Source: Sphingomonas caeni (GTDB lineage: Bacteria > Pseudomonadota > Alphaproteobacteria > Sphingomonadales > Sphingomonadaceae). From it: a stretch of 64,000 bases of DNA. Below, piece by piece: positions 18,940-28,600 of this stretch. Below the pieces are notes generated by a model that saw only the letters and a list, made by a program, of their open reading frames with translations, ran no database searches and was not told the DNA's origin. Where the stretch lies: NCBI RefSeq assembly GCF_026013415.1, contig NZ_JAPDOK010000004.1, positions 1-64,000 on the forward strand, given 5' to 3'. Each line of letters starts with the position of its first letter. The first letter of the stretch is position 1. The position numbers were made by a program, and so were the translations under genes.

Positions 18940-20052
18940 TCAGTACACCACCACGCTGCGGATGCTCTCGCCGGCATGCATCAGGTCGAAGCCCTTGTTG
19001 ATCTCCTCGAGGCTGAGCACATGGGTGATCATCGGGTCGATCTCGATCTTCTTGTTCATGTACCAGTCGACGATCTTGGGGACGTCGGTCCGGCCCTTGG
19101 CGCCGCCGAATGCGGTGCCCTTCCACACGCGGCCGGTGACGAGTTGGAAGGGGCGCGTCGCGATTTCCTTGCCCGCCTCGGCCACGCCGATGATGATCGA
19201 TTCGCCCCAGCCGCGGTGGCAGCATTCCAGGGCGGTCCGCATCACCTCGGTATTGCCGGTCGCGTCGAAGCTGTAGTCGGCGCCGCCATCGGTGAGCTCG
19301 AGGATTTCGGCGATCACCGCCGCGCGGTCCTTGCCCCGGCCGTCGACAAAATCGGTCATGCCGAACTTGCGGCCCCATTCCTCGCGGTCGGGGTTGATGT
19401 CGACCCCGACGATCTTGCCGGCACCCACCATCTTGGCGCCCTGGATCACGTTGAGCCCGATGCCCCCAAGCCCGAACACGACGACATTCTCGCCCGCCTG
19501 GACCTTCGCGGTGTTGACCACCGCGCCGACCCCGGTGGTGACGCCGCAGCCGATATAGCAGCTGGTCTGGAACGGCGCGTCCTCGCGGATCTTCGCCACC
19601 GCGATCTCGGGCAGTACGGTGAAGTTCGAGAAGGTCGAGCAGCCCATATAGTGGAAGATGGTCTGCCCCTTGTAGCTGAAGCGGCTGGTGCCGTCGGGCA
19701 TCAGCCCCTTGCCCTGGGTCGCGCGGATCGCGGTGCAGAGGTTGGTCTTGCCGCTGAGGCACGACTTACACTGGCGGCATTCGGGGGTGTAGAGCGGGAT
19801 GACATGGTCGCCGGGCTTCACGCTGGTGGCCCCCGGTCCGACCTCACGGACGATGCCCGCGCCCTCATGCCCCAGTACGCTCGGGAAGATGCCCTCCGAA
19901 TCGAAGCCGTCGAGCGTATAGGCGTCGGTATGGCAGATGCCCGTCGCCATGATCTCGACCAGCACCTCGCCGGCCTTGGGGCCTTCGAGATCGAGTTCGA
20001 CGATTTCGAGCGGCTTTTTCGCTTCGAACGCCACGGCGGCACGGGTTTTCAT
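18940..20052 (-). CDS. frmA: S-(hydroxymethyl)glutathione dehydrogenase (class III ADH)
   Basis: A 370-residue zinc-dependent dehydrogenase that oxidises S-hydroxymethylglutathione, formed from formaldehyde, to S-formylglutathione. Catalytic zinc ligands are in [10 protein letters not shown] and [12 protein letters not shown], structural zinc ligands in [15 protein letters not shown], and the NAD-binding loop is GLGGIGLN. The ATG at 20052 has a GGGGAG box upstream. It leads the formaldehyde operon. Confidence 0.96.
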   Translation of the reverse strand: MKTRAAVAFEAKKPLEIVELDLEGPKAGEVLVEIMATGICHTDAYTLDGFDSEGIFPSVLGHEGAGIVREVGPGATSVKPGDHVIPLYTPECRQCKSCLSGKTNLCTAIRATQGKGLMPDGTSRFSYKGQTIFHYMGCSTFSNFTVLPEIAVAKIREDAPFQTSCYIGCGVTTGVGAVVNTAKVQAGENVVVFGLGGIGLNVIQGAKMVGAGKIVGVDINPDREEWGRKFGMTDFVDGRGKDRAAVIAEILELTDGGADYSFDATGNTEVMRTALECCHRGWGESIIIGVAEAGKEIATRPFQLVTGRVWKGTAFGGAKGRTDVPKIVDWYMNKKIEIDPMITHVLSLEEINKGFDLMHAGESIRSVVVY

Positions 20053-20188
20053 ACGGACTCCCCTCGCTTGGATCTTGCCCGCCGCCATCGTGGAATCGGC
20101 GCGCGCTGGCAAGTCTGAGCGAGGGTGTTGCGAGGCTCCGGACTCGCTGTCATGCTGCAGCGCAACGACCGATTCGGGGGGATCTCTA

Positions 20189-20395
20189 ATGCTCTACGCG
20201 GCAGTGGGTGGTTTCGGCGCGCTCGTTACATGGCTGGTCGTGATGGATCAGCGCACCAAGCGCCGGCTCAGGGCCCGCGATGCCCGCCGCGACGCGCGTC
20301 AGCGCAACCGCATCCGCGACTGGACCGTGATGCAATGGGTGTTCGGCTCGCGCGCGAATCTGCGCATTACCGACCGGCGCGGCGCCGACGACTAG
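20189..20395 (+). CDS. Small membrane protein (68 aa)
   Basis: A short protein with one N-terminal membrane helix ([19 protein letters not shown]) and a very basic arginine-rich tail ([20 protein letters not shown]). A G-rich box lies nine bases before the ATG. No family is recognised. The 247 bases after it (20396-20642) show no gene. Confidence 0.5.
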   Translation: MLYAAVGGFGALVTWLVVMDQRTKRRLRARDARRDARQRNRIRDWTVMQWVFGSRANLRITDRRGADD

Positions 20396-20642
20396 GGTCC
20401 GGGCTCTATTGGCGCACAGGGCCGGGCCGTCCCAGCATGTGAAAGGTGACACTAGGGTAACACTGATCGGCATGTTTTCCGCCGTGCAGTTCCCGGGAGA
20501 AAAGGCCTGATTCGCCAGGTGCGGATCGACAGGGTCAAAGCGCGGCCGGAGCGACCGGCTGCGCGAGCCAAGCAGGCGAAATCCTACACTGCAAGGGCCT
20601 GGGGAGCGATGCGTTCAAGCCACAGCGAATGGAGCGCAGACC

Positions 20643-21293
20643 CTAAGCGAGCCGGTCCTCGGGACGGTAGAGCGCCGCGAACACCGAACCCCACCACAGC
20701 ACGCTGAGCGAGACGGCGGTGAAGATCAGCCCCGGCGCGAGGGCCGCGGCGACACAGGCGACCGCCAGCAGCAGTCCGAGCCCCTGCACCCATTCGGGCA
20801 GGCTGCGCGCGTCGCGGGCCTCGATCGCGGTCAGGCCGGCCCAGAGCCCGTAGCAGGCCAAGGCCGCCGAGCTCAGCGTCGCCATGAGCGGCCCCATCGG
20901 CGAGACCCGGCCATCGCCGAGCCAGGCCGCGGCCTCGAGATACCAATGCGCCGCGACGCCGATCAGCACCGTGCCGACCGTGCCGAACGCCAGCGCGGCG
21001 AGGCTCCGCGGCGTGCGCGGCCCGATCGGGGCGGCGAGGGTCCAGATGGCGAGCAGGATCGCGCCGCCGGTCACGCACTTCACGATCTCGGCGGCGAGGA
21101 GGACGCCCCAATAGGCCCGCGCCTGCGCGGGCACGGCGTGGAAGGGGTCGGCCGCGCCGGTGAGGTCGCGGGCGATATCCCACAGGATGAGCAGCGCGAC
21201 GGTCAGGATCAGCGCGAAAAGCGCCGCGACGGTGCCGAACGGCCTGCCTGCCTCGCCCCGGAACGATCGCCGCTGCATCGATGCCTCCGCCAC
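20643..21293 (-). CDS. Multi-pass membrane protein of unknown function
   Basis: A 216-residue protein with about five hydrophobic helices (FGTVAALFALILTVALLIL, YWGVLLAAEIVKCVTGGAIL, FGTVGTVLIGVAAHW, SSAALACYGLWAGL, and a C-terminal pair around LLLAVACVAAALAPGLIF). No enzyme or transporter motif is seen. A competing frame on the same strand has no membrane pattern and was not called. Confidence 0.65.
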   Translation of the reverse strand: MAEASMQRRSFRGEAGRPFGTVAALFALILTVALLILWDIARDLTGAADPFHAVPAQARAYWGVLLAAEIVKCVTGGAILLAIWTLAAPIGPRTPRSLAALAFGTVGTVLIGVAAHWYLEAAAWLGDGRVSPMGPLMATLSSAALACYGLWAGLTAIEARDARSLPEWVQGLGLLLAVACVAAALAPGLIFTAVSLSVLWWGSVFAALYRPEDRLA

Positions 21294-21331
21294 TGTATTA
21301 GATGAATAATACAGTAGGCCGGGACCAAAGT

Positions 21332-21898
21332 CTAGCCCGGGATTCCCAGCGCGTCGGCGGCGCGCATCCGGCGCTCGACCAGGCTCGCGGTCATCCGCAT
21401 CAGCATAGCCTGCGCCTGGTGCCAGGCGCGCGCTTCGGCGGGGCCCTCCCAGTCCTTCTCGAATGCGCTGCCCCAGCCCTGCGCCAGCGCCTCGATCCGG
21501 TCGTGCGACGCATGGTCGATGACCGCCGAGGGGAAGGGGAGCGCGGCGCGGGGCGAGGCGAACCTGCTGTCGGCTTCATCGCCCGGGGTCGGCGCGAACA
21601 GCAGGGCGCCGGCGACCTTCGAGACATAGGAGGCGGGGGACAGCCGCGCCCACCAGGCGGTGGCGAGGCAGCTTTCGCCGCTGGCGACGAGCAGCACCGG
21701 CTTTTCCGAGCGCAGCACCGCCTGATCGAGCCGCGCGGCCCAGATGTTGCGCCGGGCGAGCGTGTCGGCGGCATAATCGATATGCGAGTCGCCGGACCGG
21801 GGCCAGTCGAGCAGCGACTTCCACAAGGGCGATTTCTGGCTGCGATCCGAGGTGGTCACGATCGCGAAGAGATCGGCAGGCAGGGCAAGCGACGCCAT
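21332..21898 (-). CDS. RBBP9/YdeN-like alpha/beta hydrolase
   Basis: A 188-residue protein with the layout of RBBP9-type serine hydrolases: DWPRSGDSHIDYAADTL and PVLLVASGESCLATAWWARL, where the Ser in GESCL is in the position of the usual GHSLG nucleophile, and a C-terminal IDHASHDRI segment. The His residue and nucleophile elbow are altered from the classic pattern. Substrate unknown. It is the last core gene before the genomic island. Confidence 0.6.
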   Translation of the reverse strand: MASLALPADLFAIVTTSDRSQKSPLWKSLLDWPRSGDSHIDYAADTLARRNIWAARLDQAVLRSEKPVLLVASGESCLATAWWARLSPASYVSKVAGALLFAPTPGDEADSRFASPRAALPFPSAVIDHASHDRIEALAQGWGSAFEKDWEGPAEARAWHQAQAMLMRMTASLVERRMRAADALGIPG

Positions 21899-22000
21899 CG
21901 CACATCTCCATCACAGGGAGGGCGAGCCTATTCCTACTCTGCAACTATGCAATGGCGCTGCGCCGAAGGGCCGCAGGGCTACGACGAGTCAGGACTTCGG

Positions 22001-22051
22001 GAAAATGGTGCTGCCGGTGAGGATTGAACTCACGACCTCAGCCTTACCAAG
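22001..22051. repeat. Left attachment site (tRNA-Thr 3' fragment)
   Basis: A 51-base exact copy of 54363-54413, containing the 3' part of tRNA-Thr read on the minus strand from the anticodon loop to the encoded CCA. The next bases toward the integrase only faintly resemble the 5' half of the tRNA (TTGCGCTATAC, AGCTACGA), so no functional tRNA is called here. In the usual model this is the displaced end of the original target. Confidence 0.88.
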
Positions 22052-22150
22052 ACGCTTTTTTTCTTGCGCTATACTATCCAAAGCTACGATTTCAGCCATT
22101 TTTGGTTGACTCAATTACTCTAAGGCGCGACGATGATTTCATCGGTTTCG

Positions 22151-22178
22151 ATCCGCTTGTGTCCTATGCGTGTCCGAT
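22151..22178. repeat. Left integrase arm-type repeat
   Basis: A 28-base sequence containing TGTGTCCTATGCGTGTCC, that is two GTGTCC units ten bases apart. It is repeated exactly and in the same orientation at 54276-54303, near the other end. It lies 99 bases inside the left core site and 45 bases before the integrase gene. Arm-binding by the integrase N-terminal domain is an inference from position and symmetry. Confidence 0.6.
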
Positions 22179-22223
22179 TTCCGGATACTCTGGCAAGGCT
22201 GAGGTCGCGATGGAGTAGGTATA

Positions 22224-23750
22224 ATGGCCGATGCGAGAGCCCGCATCACGAAGCGTTTGGTCGATGCCCTAGAGCCGGGCGCGATGGACATGACTATTCG
22301 GGACAGTGATGTCCTTGGTTTCGGGGTAAAAATAACGCCTGCGGGCCACATCACCTATATCCTGCGCTATTGGTTCGAGGGGCGCCAGCGGAAGTACAGG
22401 ATAGGCGTTCATGGGGCGCCTTGGACGCCGGAGGCCGCTCGTGCCGAAGCGCAAGTTCTTCTAGGTAAAGTCGCCGATGGTATCGATCCGCAGCAAGAAA
22501 AAATCGCAGAACGAAAAGAACAGACGGTCGCTGAGCTTTGCGATACTTATCTGGCGGAGGCGCTGTACGCGGCCAAGGAGAGCTCGATCAAGCAGGCCCG
22601 CAACAACATTGAGAATCACATCAAGCCGCTGATCGGTTCGCGGCGTGCTTCGAAAATTGTGCGCGCCGATATCGAGCAGCTTCTACGCGATATCGCCGCG
22701 GGTAAGACGCGGAGCGTTCGCAAGACCGGGTATCGCAAACTCTCCCGCGTGCGTGGAGGAAGAGGTGCCGCCAATCAGGCGGTGACGACCCTCAGCGCAG
22801 TGCTGGGATTTGCGGTGGTGCGCGGCCTACGCCTCGACAACCCCGCGATCGGCGTCAAGAAATTCCCTGGCAAGAAGATGGAGCGCTTTTTGGCGCCCGT
22901 GGAATTGGCGCGCCTGGGTGAGGCTTTAGCAGCTGCCGCTTCGCTGGGAGTGGAGAGCGTCTACGCGATCGCGGCGCTGCGCTTGCTGATCCTGACCGGC
23001 TGCAGGAAGAACGAAATCCTCAAGCTCAAGCGGGTCCATATCGACGCCTATCATCGGTGCCTCCGCTTGCCGGACAGCAAGACCGGCGCGAAGGTCGTCC
23101 ATCTGGGCGCTCCGGCGATGCGCATCATCTCCGGAGTCCCTCAGGTCGTCGGCAATCCGTATTTGTTGCCCGGCAAGAAGGAAGGCACGCATGTGACCGA
23201 CCTTCAGGCGGTGTGGGTGCGCATCCGCAAGACTGCAGGGCTCGAAGATGTGCGCATCCACGATTTGCGCCACAGCTTCGCATCGATCGGCGCATCGACC
23301 GGCGACAGCATGCTCATCATCGGCGCGCTACTCGGTCACCGCAGCGCGAAGACGACGGAGCGCTACACCCATCTCTCGGACCATCCGCTCAAGTCGGCGG
23401 CAGAGCGGATTTCGGACGAGATCGCGAAACACCTAGGTGAGGCAATGACTTTTCCCGCCGCCAACGATACGGCGGACGCCGATCCGTTCGAAACATTCTG
23501 GGCCATGGAGCCTGAAAGCGAGACGCACCCGCCCGATCCTATCCTGGGGGCAATCATCCGCACCCAATGGCTGGACACGCGTGCCGCCGCGGCGATGCTC
23601 GGCTTCACGGTGGGTACGATGCAGACCTATCGCTGGATGGGGACGGGCCCTGCCTTTCGCAAAATCGGTCGGCGTGTCGTTTATGCAGCGGACGCTCTTG
23701 TCGCCTGGCGGAAGGCTCAGGCCCAACCGGACATATCGGCCGCGGCCTGA
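22224..23750 (+). CDS. Tyrosine integrase with fused excisionase-like HTH domain
   Basis: A 508-residue P4-type recombinase. An N-terminal arm-binding domain (residues 1-95, ITKRLVDALEPG ... DVLGFGVKITPAG) is followed by a core-binding domain and a catalytic domain with Arg261 (TGCRKNE), His346 and Arg349 (HDLRHSF), His372 (LGHRSAKTT) and the nucleophile Tyr381 (ERYTHL). Residues about 445-500 form an extra helix-turn-helix of the AlpA/excisionase type (LDTRAAAAMLGFTVGTMQTY, ending in YAADALVAWRK). A GGAG box lies eight bases before the ATG. It probably mediates integration at tRNA-Thr. Confidence 0.93.
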   Translation: MADARARITKRLVDALEPGAMDMTIRDSDVLGFGVKITPAGHITYILRYWFEGRQRKYRIGVHGAPWTPEAARAEAQVLLGKVADGIDPQQEKIAERKEQTVAELCDTYLAEALYAAKESSIKQARNNIENHIKPLIGSRRASKIVRADIEQLLRDIAAGKTRSVRKTGYRKLSRVRGGRGAANQAVTTLSAVLGFAVVRGLRLDNPAIGVKKFPGKKMERFLAPVELARLGEALAAAASLGVESVYAIAALRLLILTGCRKNEILKLKRVHIDAYHRCLRLPDSKTGAKVVHLGAPAMRIISGVPQVVGNPYLLPGKKEGTHVTDLQAVWVRIRKTAGLEDVRIHDLRHSFASIGASTGDSMLIIGALLGHRSAKTTERYTHLSDHPLKSAAERISDEIAKHLGEAMTFPAANDTADADPFETFWAMEPESETHPPDPILGAIIRTQWLDTRAAAAMLGFTVGTMQTYRWMGTGPAFRKIGRRVVYAADALVAWRKAQAQPDISAAA

Positions 23751-23810
23751 CCTCAGACCATTCTAGCGCCGCAGCAGGAGAGTTGCGCTTGGCTTCGCTT
23801 GGATGAGCGT

Positions 23811-24359
23811 TCAGTCGGGCCGATCGCGAAGGAAACGATTGAAGGTGTAGGGCTGGAATCCCTTGCCGTCGGGATCGAGCTCGAACCGCTCCTCGTATGT
23901 GTCGTCGCCAATCAAGTCGTAGGTGTAGCGCGCCTTCCAGCCCGCAGGCACATTCTCGAGCTGCACGGACACCATCACGATATGTCCCGGCCGGCTTGCT
24001 GCCAGATCCTGAGCATAGGTCGAGACGAAGCCGAGATTGTCGAACTGGCGCAGGATGAGGTGCTTCTGCGACTTATCATAGCTCCACCAGTCGGTCTGTG
24101 TGTGGACCTCGCCCTTCTTGTTCTTCTCCTGCCTCGGATAGACCGACCGCCCTTCGATTCGGAGGTATCGTCCTTCGTGCGCGCGCTCGCCATGGCGGAA
24201 GGCGGCGGAGTTGCCCGGGTCTCCCTCACCAATACCGGTCCAATCGCCGGCCAGCATCGCCACGGGCGCCAGCGGATCGCTTGGTTGCGTTTGCGCAGGC
24301 GCGGCCTGAGGCGAAAGCGCCAAAAACAGAAGGGCCAGGAATGTGGTCGCGAGCTTCAT
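23811..24359 (-). CDS. Secreted beta-barrel protein, nitrobindin/lipocalin-like
   Basis: A 182-residue protein with a signal peptide (MKLATTFLALLFLALSPQAAPAQ) and a single domain opening with LAPVAMLAGDWTGIGEGDPG, followed by alternating beta-strand patterns (GRYLRIEGRSVYP, LILRQFDNLGFVSTYAQ). The opening and strand order resemble THAP4/nitrobindin-like barrels, but the match is weak. The ATG at 24359 has a GGGGAGG box. Function unknown. Confidence 0.6.
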   Translation of the reverse strand: MKLATTFLALLFLALSPQAAPAQTQPSDPLAPVAMLAGDWTGIGEGDPGNSAAFRHGERAHEGRYLRIEGRSVYPRQEKNKKGEVHTQTDWWSYDKSQKHLILRQFDNLGFVSTYAQDLAASRPGHIVMVSVQLENVPAGWKARYTYDLIGDDTYEERFELDPDGKGFQPYTFNRFLRDRPD

Positions 24360-24420
24360 GGTGCCTCCCCGTATGTCTGAAGCTACTCCGATCCGTTCGC
24401 TGCCGTCTTGCAAAAAGCGG

Positions 24421-25227
24421 TCAGGGCAGCGCGCAATAGACAAGCGGCTCGGCGCGCAGCCTGGCGGGCGTCATGCCGACATAGTGACGAAACGCGTTGG
24501 CAAATGCCGGCTGGTCGTTGAAGCCGAGTTGGTCAGCAACTTCGGCGATGGGCATGCCGGGGCGGTCGCGCAGCAATACGCACCCGCGCAACATCCGGCC
24601 GGACATGACGAGTTGCTTCGGCGACAGTCCGGCGTGACGCTCGCAGAAGCGGCGTAGAGTCCGATCTGAAATCCCCACTTCCTCGGAGAGCCTCGACAGC
24701 CGATGCCCGGCGAAGCGCGACAATAGCGCATTCTGAATTGCCAGCTGCCGCGCATCCTCGGCGCTCCAGTCGCGCAACCGCGATACCAGCCAGGTTTCGA
24801 TCACGGTGCCGATGGCGGCGCGTGGCGTGCTCGCGAGCTGGTCGAGGAGGCTGTCTGCCTCAGACCCGATCAGCTCGGTGAGCGGGACCGGGCGATCCCA
24901 GCAATCCAGCAAGGGAGCGCGAAGAATGGCGCAAGCGACCGCCGCCGCTACGCGGAACGACACCATCATATTCGCGCCGTCCGGTAGCATCCGCAGCATG
25001 CCATGACGGAGGCCGTAGATCATCGCGCGCGGTGTCGCTCGCGTCGAACCGCCATCTGAAAGGCGGCAAGGGTCGCCCAGCTGGAAGACGAATTCGACTT
25101 GGCAGTCGGGCCCGATCAGCCCCTCCAGCCGCTCGGTGTCGCAGCCGTAATCGAGGCTCCACACCGAGCGCACCAGCTCTCCGAGCCGGGAGTTGGATAA
25201 GGCATGGTCTCGAAAGTCCGGGTGCAT
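24421..25227 (-). CDS. AraC-family transcriptional regulator
   Basis: A 268-residue regulator. The N-terminal half (GLIGPDCQVEFVFQLGDPCR, AMIYGLRHG) is the cupin-like sensor arm type seen in many uncharacterised AraC proteins. The C-terminal 100 residues hold two HTH units: LSRLSEEVGISDRTLRRFCERHAG and MPIAEVADQLGFNDQPAFANAFRHYVGMTPARLR. The start at 25227 (MHPDFRDHAL) is preferred; the frame is open a little further. The gene is upstream of the secreted barrel protein and may control it. Confidence 0.88.
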   Translation of the reverse strand: MHPDFRDHALSNSRLGELVRSVWSLDYGCDTERLEGLIGPDCQVEFVFQLGDPCRLSDGGSTRATPRAMIYGLRHGMLRMLPDGANMMVSFRVAAAVACAILRAPLLDCWDRPVPLTELIGSEADSLLDQLASTPRAAIGTVIETWLVSRLRDWSAEDARQLAIQNALLSRFAGHRLSRLSEEVGISDRTLRRFCERHAGLSPKQLVMSGRMLRGCVLLRDRPGMPIAEVADQLGFNDQPAFANAFRHYVGMTPARLRAEPLVYCALP

Positions 25228-25288
25228 CCCGCAAATATTCCATAGGACCGCCTGCAGCAGCAAGCGCGCCCGACTTGGCTATCCGAAG

Positions 25289-25639
25289 CTACAGAGGAAG
25301 GCCGTTTTGCCGGGCGATCCAGACCGTCGCCGAATAGAGCAGGATGGTCAGCGCGCATCCCGCACCGAGCGCAATCCAGAACGGTGTGCCATGGCGCAGC
25401 AGCACGGGGATGAGCAGGAACATTGGCAGCGACGGGAGCACGTACCAGAAGGTCGCGCCGGCATGCACCGCCATGTTCTCGGCGTCAGGCTTGTCGTGCC
25501 AGAGCCAGATCATCCCGAGCACCGACACCAAAGGCAGCGAGGCGATCAGCGCTCCCGTGCCCGGATAGCGCTTCGCCATCTCCGACGCTGCCGCGATCAG
25601 GATGCCGGAGATGATCGCCTTCGCTGCCAGATAGTACAT
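25289..25639 (-). CDS. DUF3147-type small membrane protein
   Basis: A 116-residue inner-membrane protein with four hydrophobic helices. The pattern MYYLAAKAIISGILIAAASE, GTGALIASLPLVSVLGMIWL and the C-terminal helix with LYSATVWIA fits DUF3147. It lies 12 bases downstream of the czcA-type gene and is probably part of that operon. Role unknown. Confidence 0.82.
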   Translation of the reverse strand: MYYLAAKAIISGILIAAASEMAKRYPGTGALIASLPLVSVLGMIWLWHDKPDAENMAVHAGATFWYVLPSLPMFLLIPVLLRHGTPFWIALGAGCALTILLYSATVWIARQNGLPL

Positions 25640-25651
25640 GGATCCGTTTCC

Positions 25652-28600
25652 TCAGTCTGGAGCCTGCGCGGCATTGCGACTGCCGAACCGCGCGTAGAGC
25701 GTCGGCAGCACGAACAAAGTGAGCAGCGTGGCGCTGATCAAACCGCCGATCACCACGGTCGCCAGCGGCTTCTGCACCTCGGCGCCGGCGCCATGGCCGA
25801 GCGCCATCGGCACAAACCCCAGGCTCGCGACCAGCGCGGTCATCGCCACCGGGCGCAGACGCGCCAATGCGCCCTCACGCGCCGCCGCCGCGCGGTCGCG
25901 CCCTTCGGCCACCAGCTGTTGGATCGAGGTCAGCATGACGAGCCCGTTGAGCACCGCGATGCCCGACAGCGCGATGAACCCGACTGCCGCCGAGATCGAG
26001 AAGGGCATGCCGCGCAACAACAGCGCGAGTACGCCGCCCACGAGCGCCAGTGGCACGCCGGTGAAGACGATCGCTGCATCGCGCAGATTGCCGAGGGCGC
26101 CGAATAGCAGCAGCAGGATCAGCGCGAAGCATGCGGGCACGACCAGCGCGAGCCGGTCGCGCGCGGAGGCGAGGTTCTCGAACTGGCCGCCCCATTCGAG
26201 CCATGTGCCGGCCGGAAGCTGTACCTCCCGCGCAATCGCTGCTCGCGCATCGGCCACGACGCTCGCCACATCGCGGCCACGGACATTGGCCTGGACGACG
26301 ACGCGGCGCTTGCCGTTCTCGCGGCTGATCTGGTTCGGCCCGTCGATCACGCTGATGTCGGCGACGGAAGCCAGCGGAACGAAGCTGCCGCCGGGCGTCG
26401 GCACCGGCGTCTGCCCGAGCGTCTGGATATCGGCGCGGGCGGCGTCGGCCAGCCGGATGACGACCGGAAAGCTGCGGTCGCCCTCGAATATCCGGCCCGC
26501 TTCACGCCCTCCCACGCCAGTCGAAACCGTATCGGCGACATCCTGCGCGCTGACCCCGAGCCGCGAGGCACGGTCCTGCGCATAGGCGATGTCGAGCATC
26601 GGCAGGCCTTCGGTCTGCTCGACCTTGACGTCCTCCGCACCCGCCGTGCGGCGGAGCACGCCTGCGATCTTCGCGGCGGTCGCGTTCATCTCGGCAAAGT
26701 CCTCGCCGAACACCTTGATCGCCACATCCGACCGCACCCCGGCGATCAGCTCGTTGAAGCGCATCTGGATAGGCTGGGTGACTTCATAGGCGTGGCCGGG
26801 CACCTGCGCGAGCCGCGCCTCGATCCGCTCGACCACGGCCGCCTTGTCCTCCGACGGGTTGGGCCAGTCCTTGCGGTCCTTGAGCATGATGAAGGTGTCG
26901 GTCGCATTGGGCGGCATCGGGTCGGACGCGACCTCGGCGGTGCCGGTGCGCGAGAAGACCGTGCGGATCTCGGGCATGCCGGAAAGCGCATGCTCGATCT
27001 GCGCCTGCATCTTCTGGCTTTGCTCGACCGAAGTGCCCGGCACGCGGAACGCCGAGACGAGCACATCGCCTTCATCGAGCTGGGGCAGGAACTCCTGGCC
27101 GAGCGTGGTGTAGGCGCCGGCCGCTAATGCCAGTGCCCCGACCGCCACGCCGATCGTCAGGCGGGGCCGTCGCATCGCACGGTCGAGCCCGGGCTCGTAG
27201 CGCCGCCGCAGCCAGCCCAGCACGCGTCCTTCCTTCTCCGCAACCGGGCGTGACAGCGCGACCGCAATCGCCGCGGGCACGAAGGTCAAGGACAGGACGA
27301 AGGCAAAGACCAGCGCCATGATGACGGTAAGCGCCATCGGCTCGAACGTCTTGCCCTCGACACCGCTGAGCGTGAGCAGCGGCACATAGACGAGGATGAT
27401 GATCGCTTGGCCGTAGACCGAAGGGCGGATCATTTCGCGCGCCGCGCCGGCGACGACCGCGAGCCGCTCCGGCAAGGTCAGCGTCCGTCCCTCGCCGTGC
27501 TGGCGCTCGGCGATGCGGCGGAGCGCATTCTCGACGATGATGACCGCGCCATCGACGATCAGCCCGAAATCGAGCGCGCCCAGGCTCATCAGGTTCGCCG
27601 AGACGCCGACGCGCAGCATGCCGAAGCCGGTGAGCAGCATGGTGATCGGGATCACCAATGCCGCGATCAGCGCTGCCCGGAAATTGCCGAGCAGCAGGAA
27701 CAGCACGACGATGACGAGCAACGCGCCTTCGGACAGGTTCTTCGCCACGGTCGAGATGGTGGCGTTGACCAGCTTGGTGCGGTCGAGCACCGGCTCGATG
27801 ACGATGTCGCGCGGCAGCGACGGCGCGATCGCCTTGAGCTTGGCATCGACGCCCGACGATACCGTTCGGCTGTTCTCGCCGATCCGCATGATCGCAGTGC
27901 CGGTGATCACCTCGCGGCCATTCTCCGACCCTGCCCCCATCCGGACGCCCTGACCGAGCCGCACCTCGGCGACCTGGCCGAGGGTGATCGGCACGCCTTC
28001 GCGCGTCGCGATCACGGTGCCGCGCAGCTGGGCAAGGCTGCGGATGCGCGCGTCGGCGCGGACCGCGAGGCCCTCGCCATTGCGATTCACCGTGCCGCCA
28101 CCGGTCGCGACATTATTGCGCTCGAGCGCGGTCGCGAGATCGGCCAGCGACAGCTTCAACGCCGCCAGCCGCTGGACGTCGGGGACGACGAGATATTCCT
28201 TCTCGTAGCCGCCGAGCGAGTCGATCCCGGCGACGCCATCGACCGTCTTGATCTGCGGCGCGACGATCCAGTCCTGCACGGTGTGGAGATAGGTCGCCTT
28301 GTCGGCCTCGCTCGCCAGCCGGTCGCCTTCCGGGGTGATGTAGCTGCCATCGGGCTGTAGGCCCGGCTCGCCCGGCCGGTGCTGTTCGTGCGCGCGCTCG
28401 GCGTAGCGCAAGGTCCAGATATAGACTTCGCCCAGGCCGGTCGCGATCGGCCCCATTTCGGGCTTTGCGCCCGGCGGAAGCGTCTCCTGCGCCGCGGTCA
28501 GCCGCTCTTGCACCTGTGCGCGCGCGAAATAGATGTCGGTCGAATCCGAGAAGATCGCGGTGACCTGCACGAAGCCGTTGCGGCTCAGCGACCGCGTGCT

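Noticed and set aside
22052..22090. A second, degenerate tRNA-Thr at the left end
   Set aside because: Only short blocks match the 5' half and the stems do not pair; only the 3' fragment is supported.
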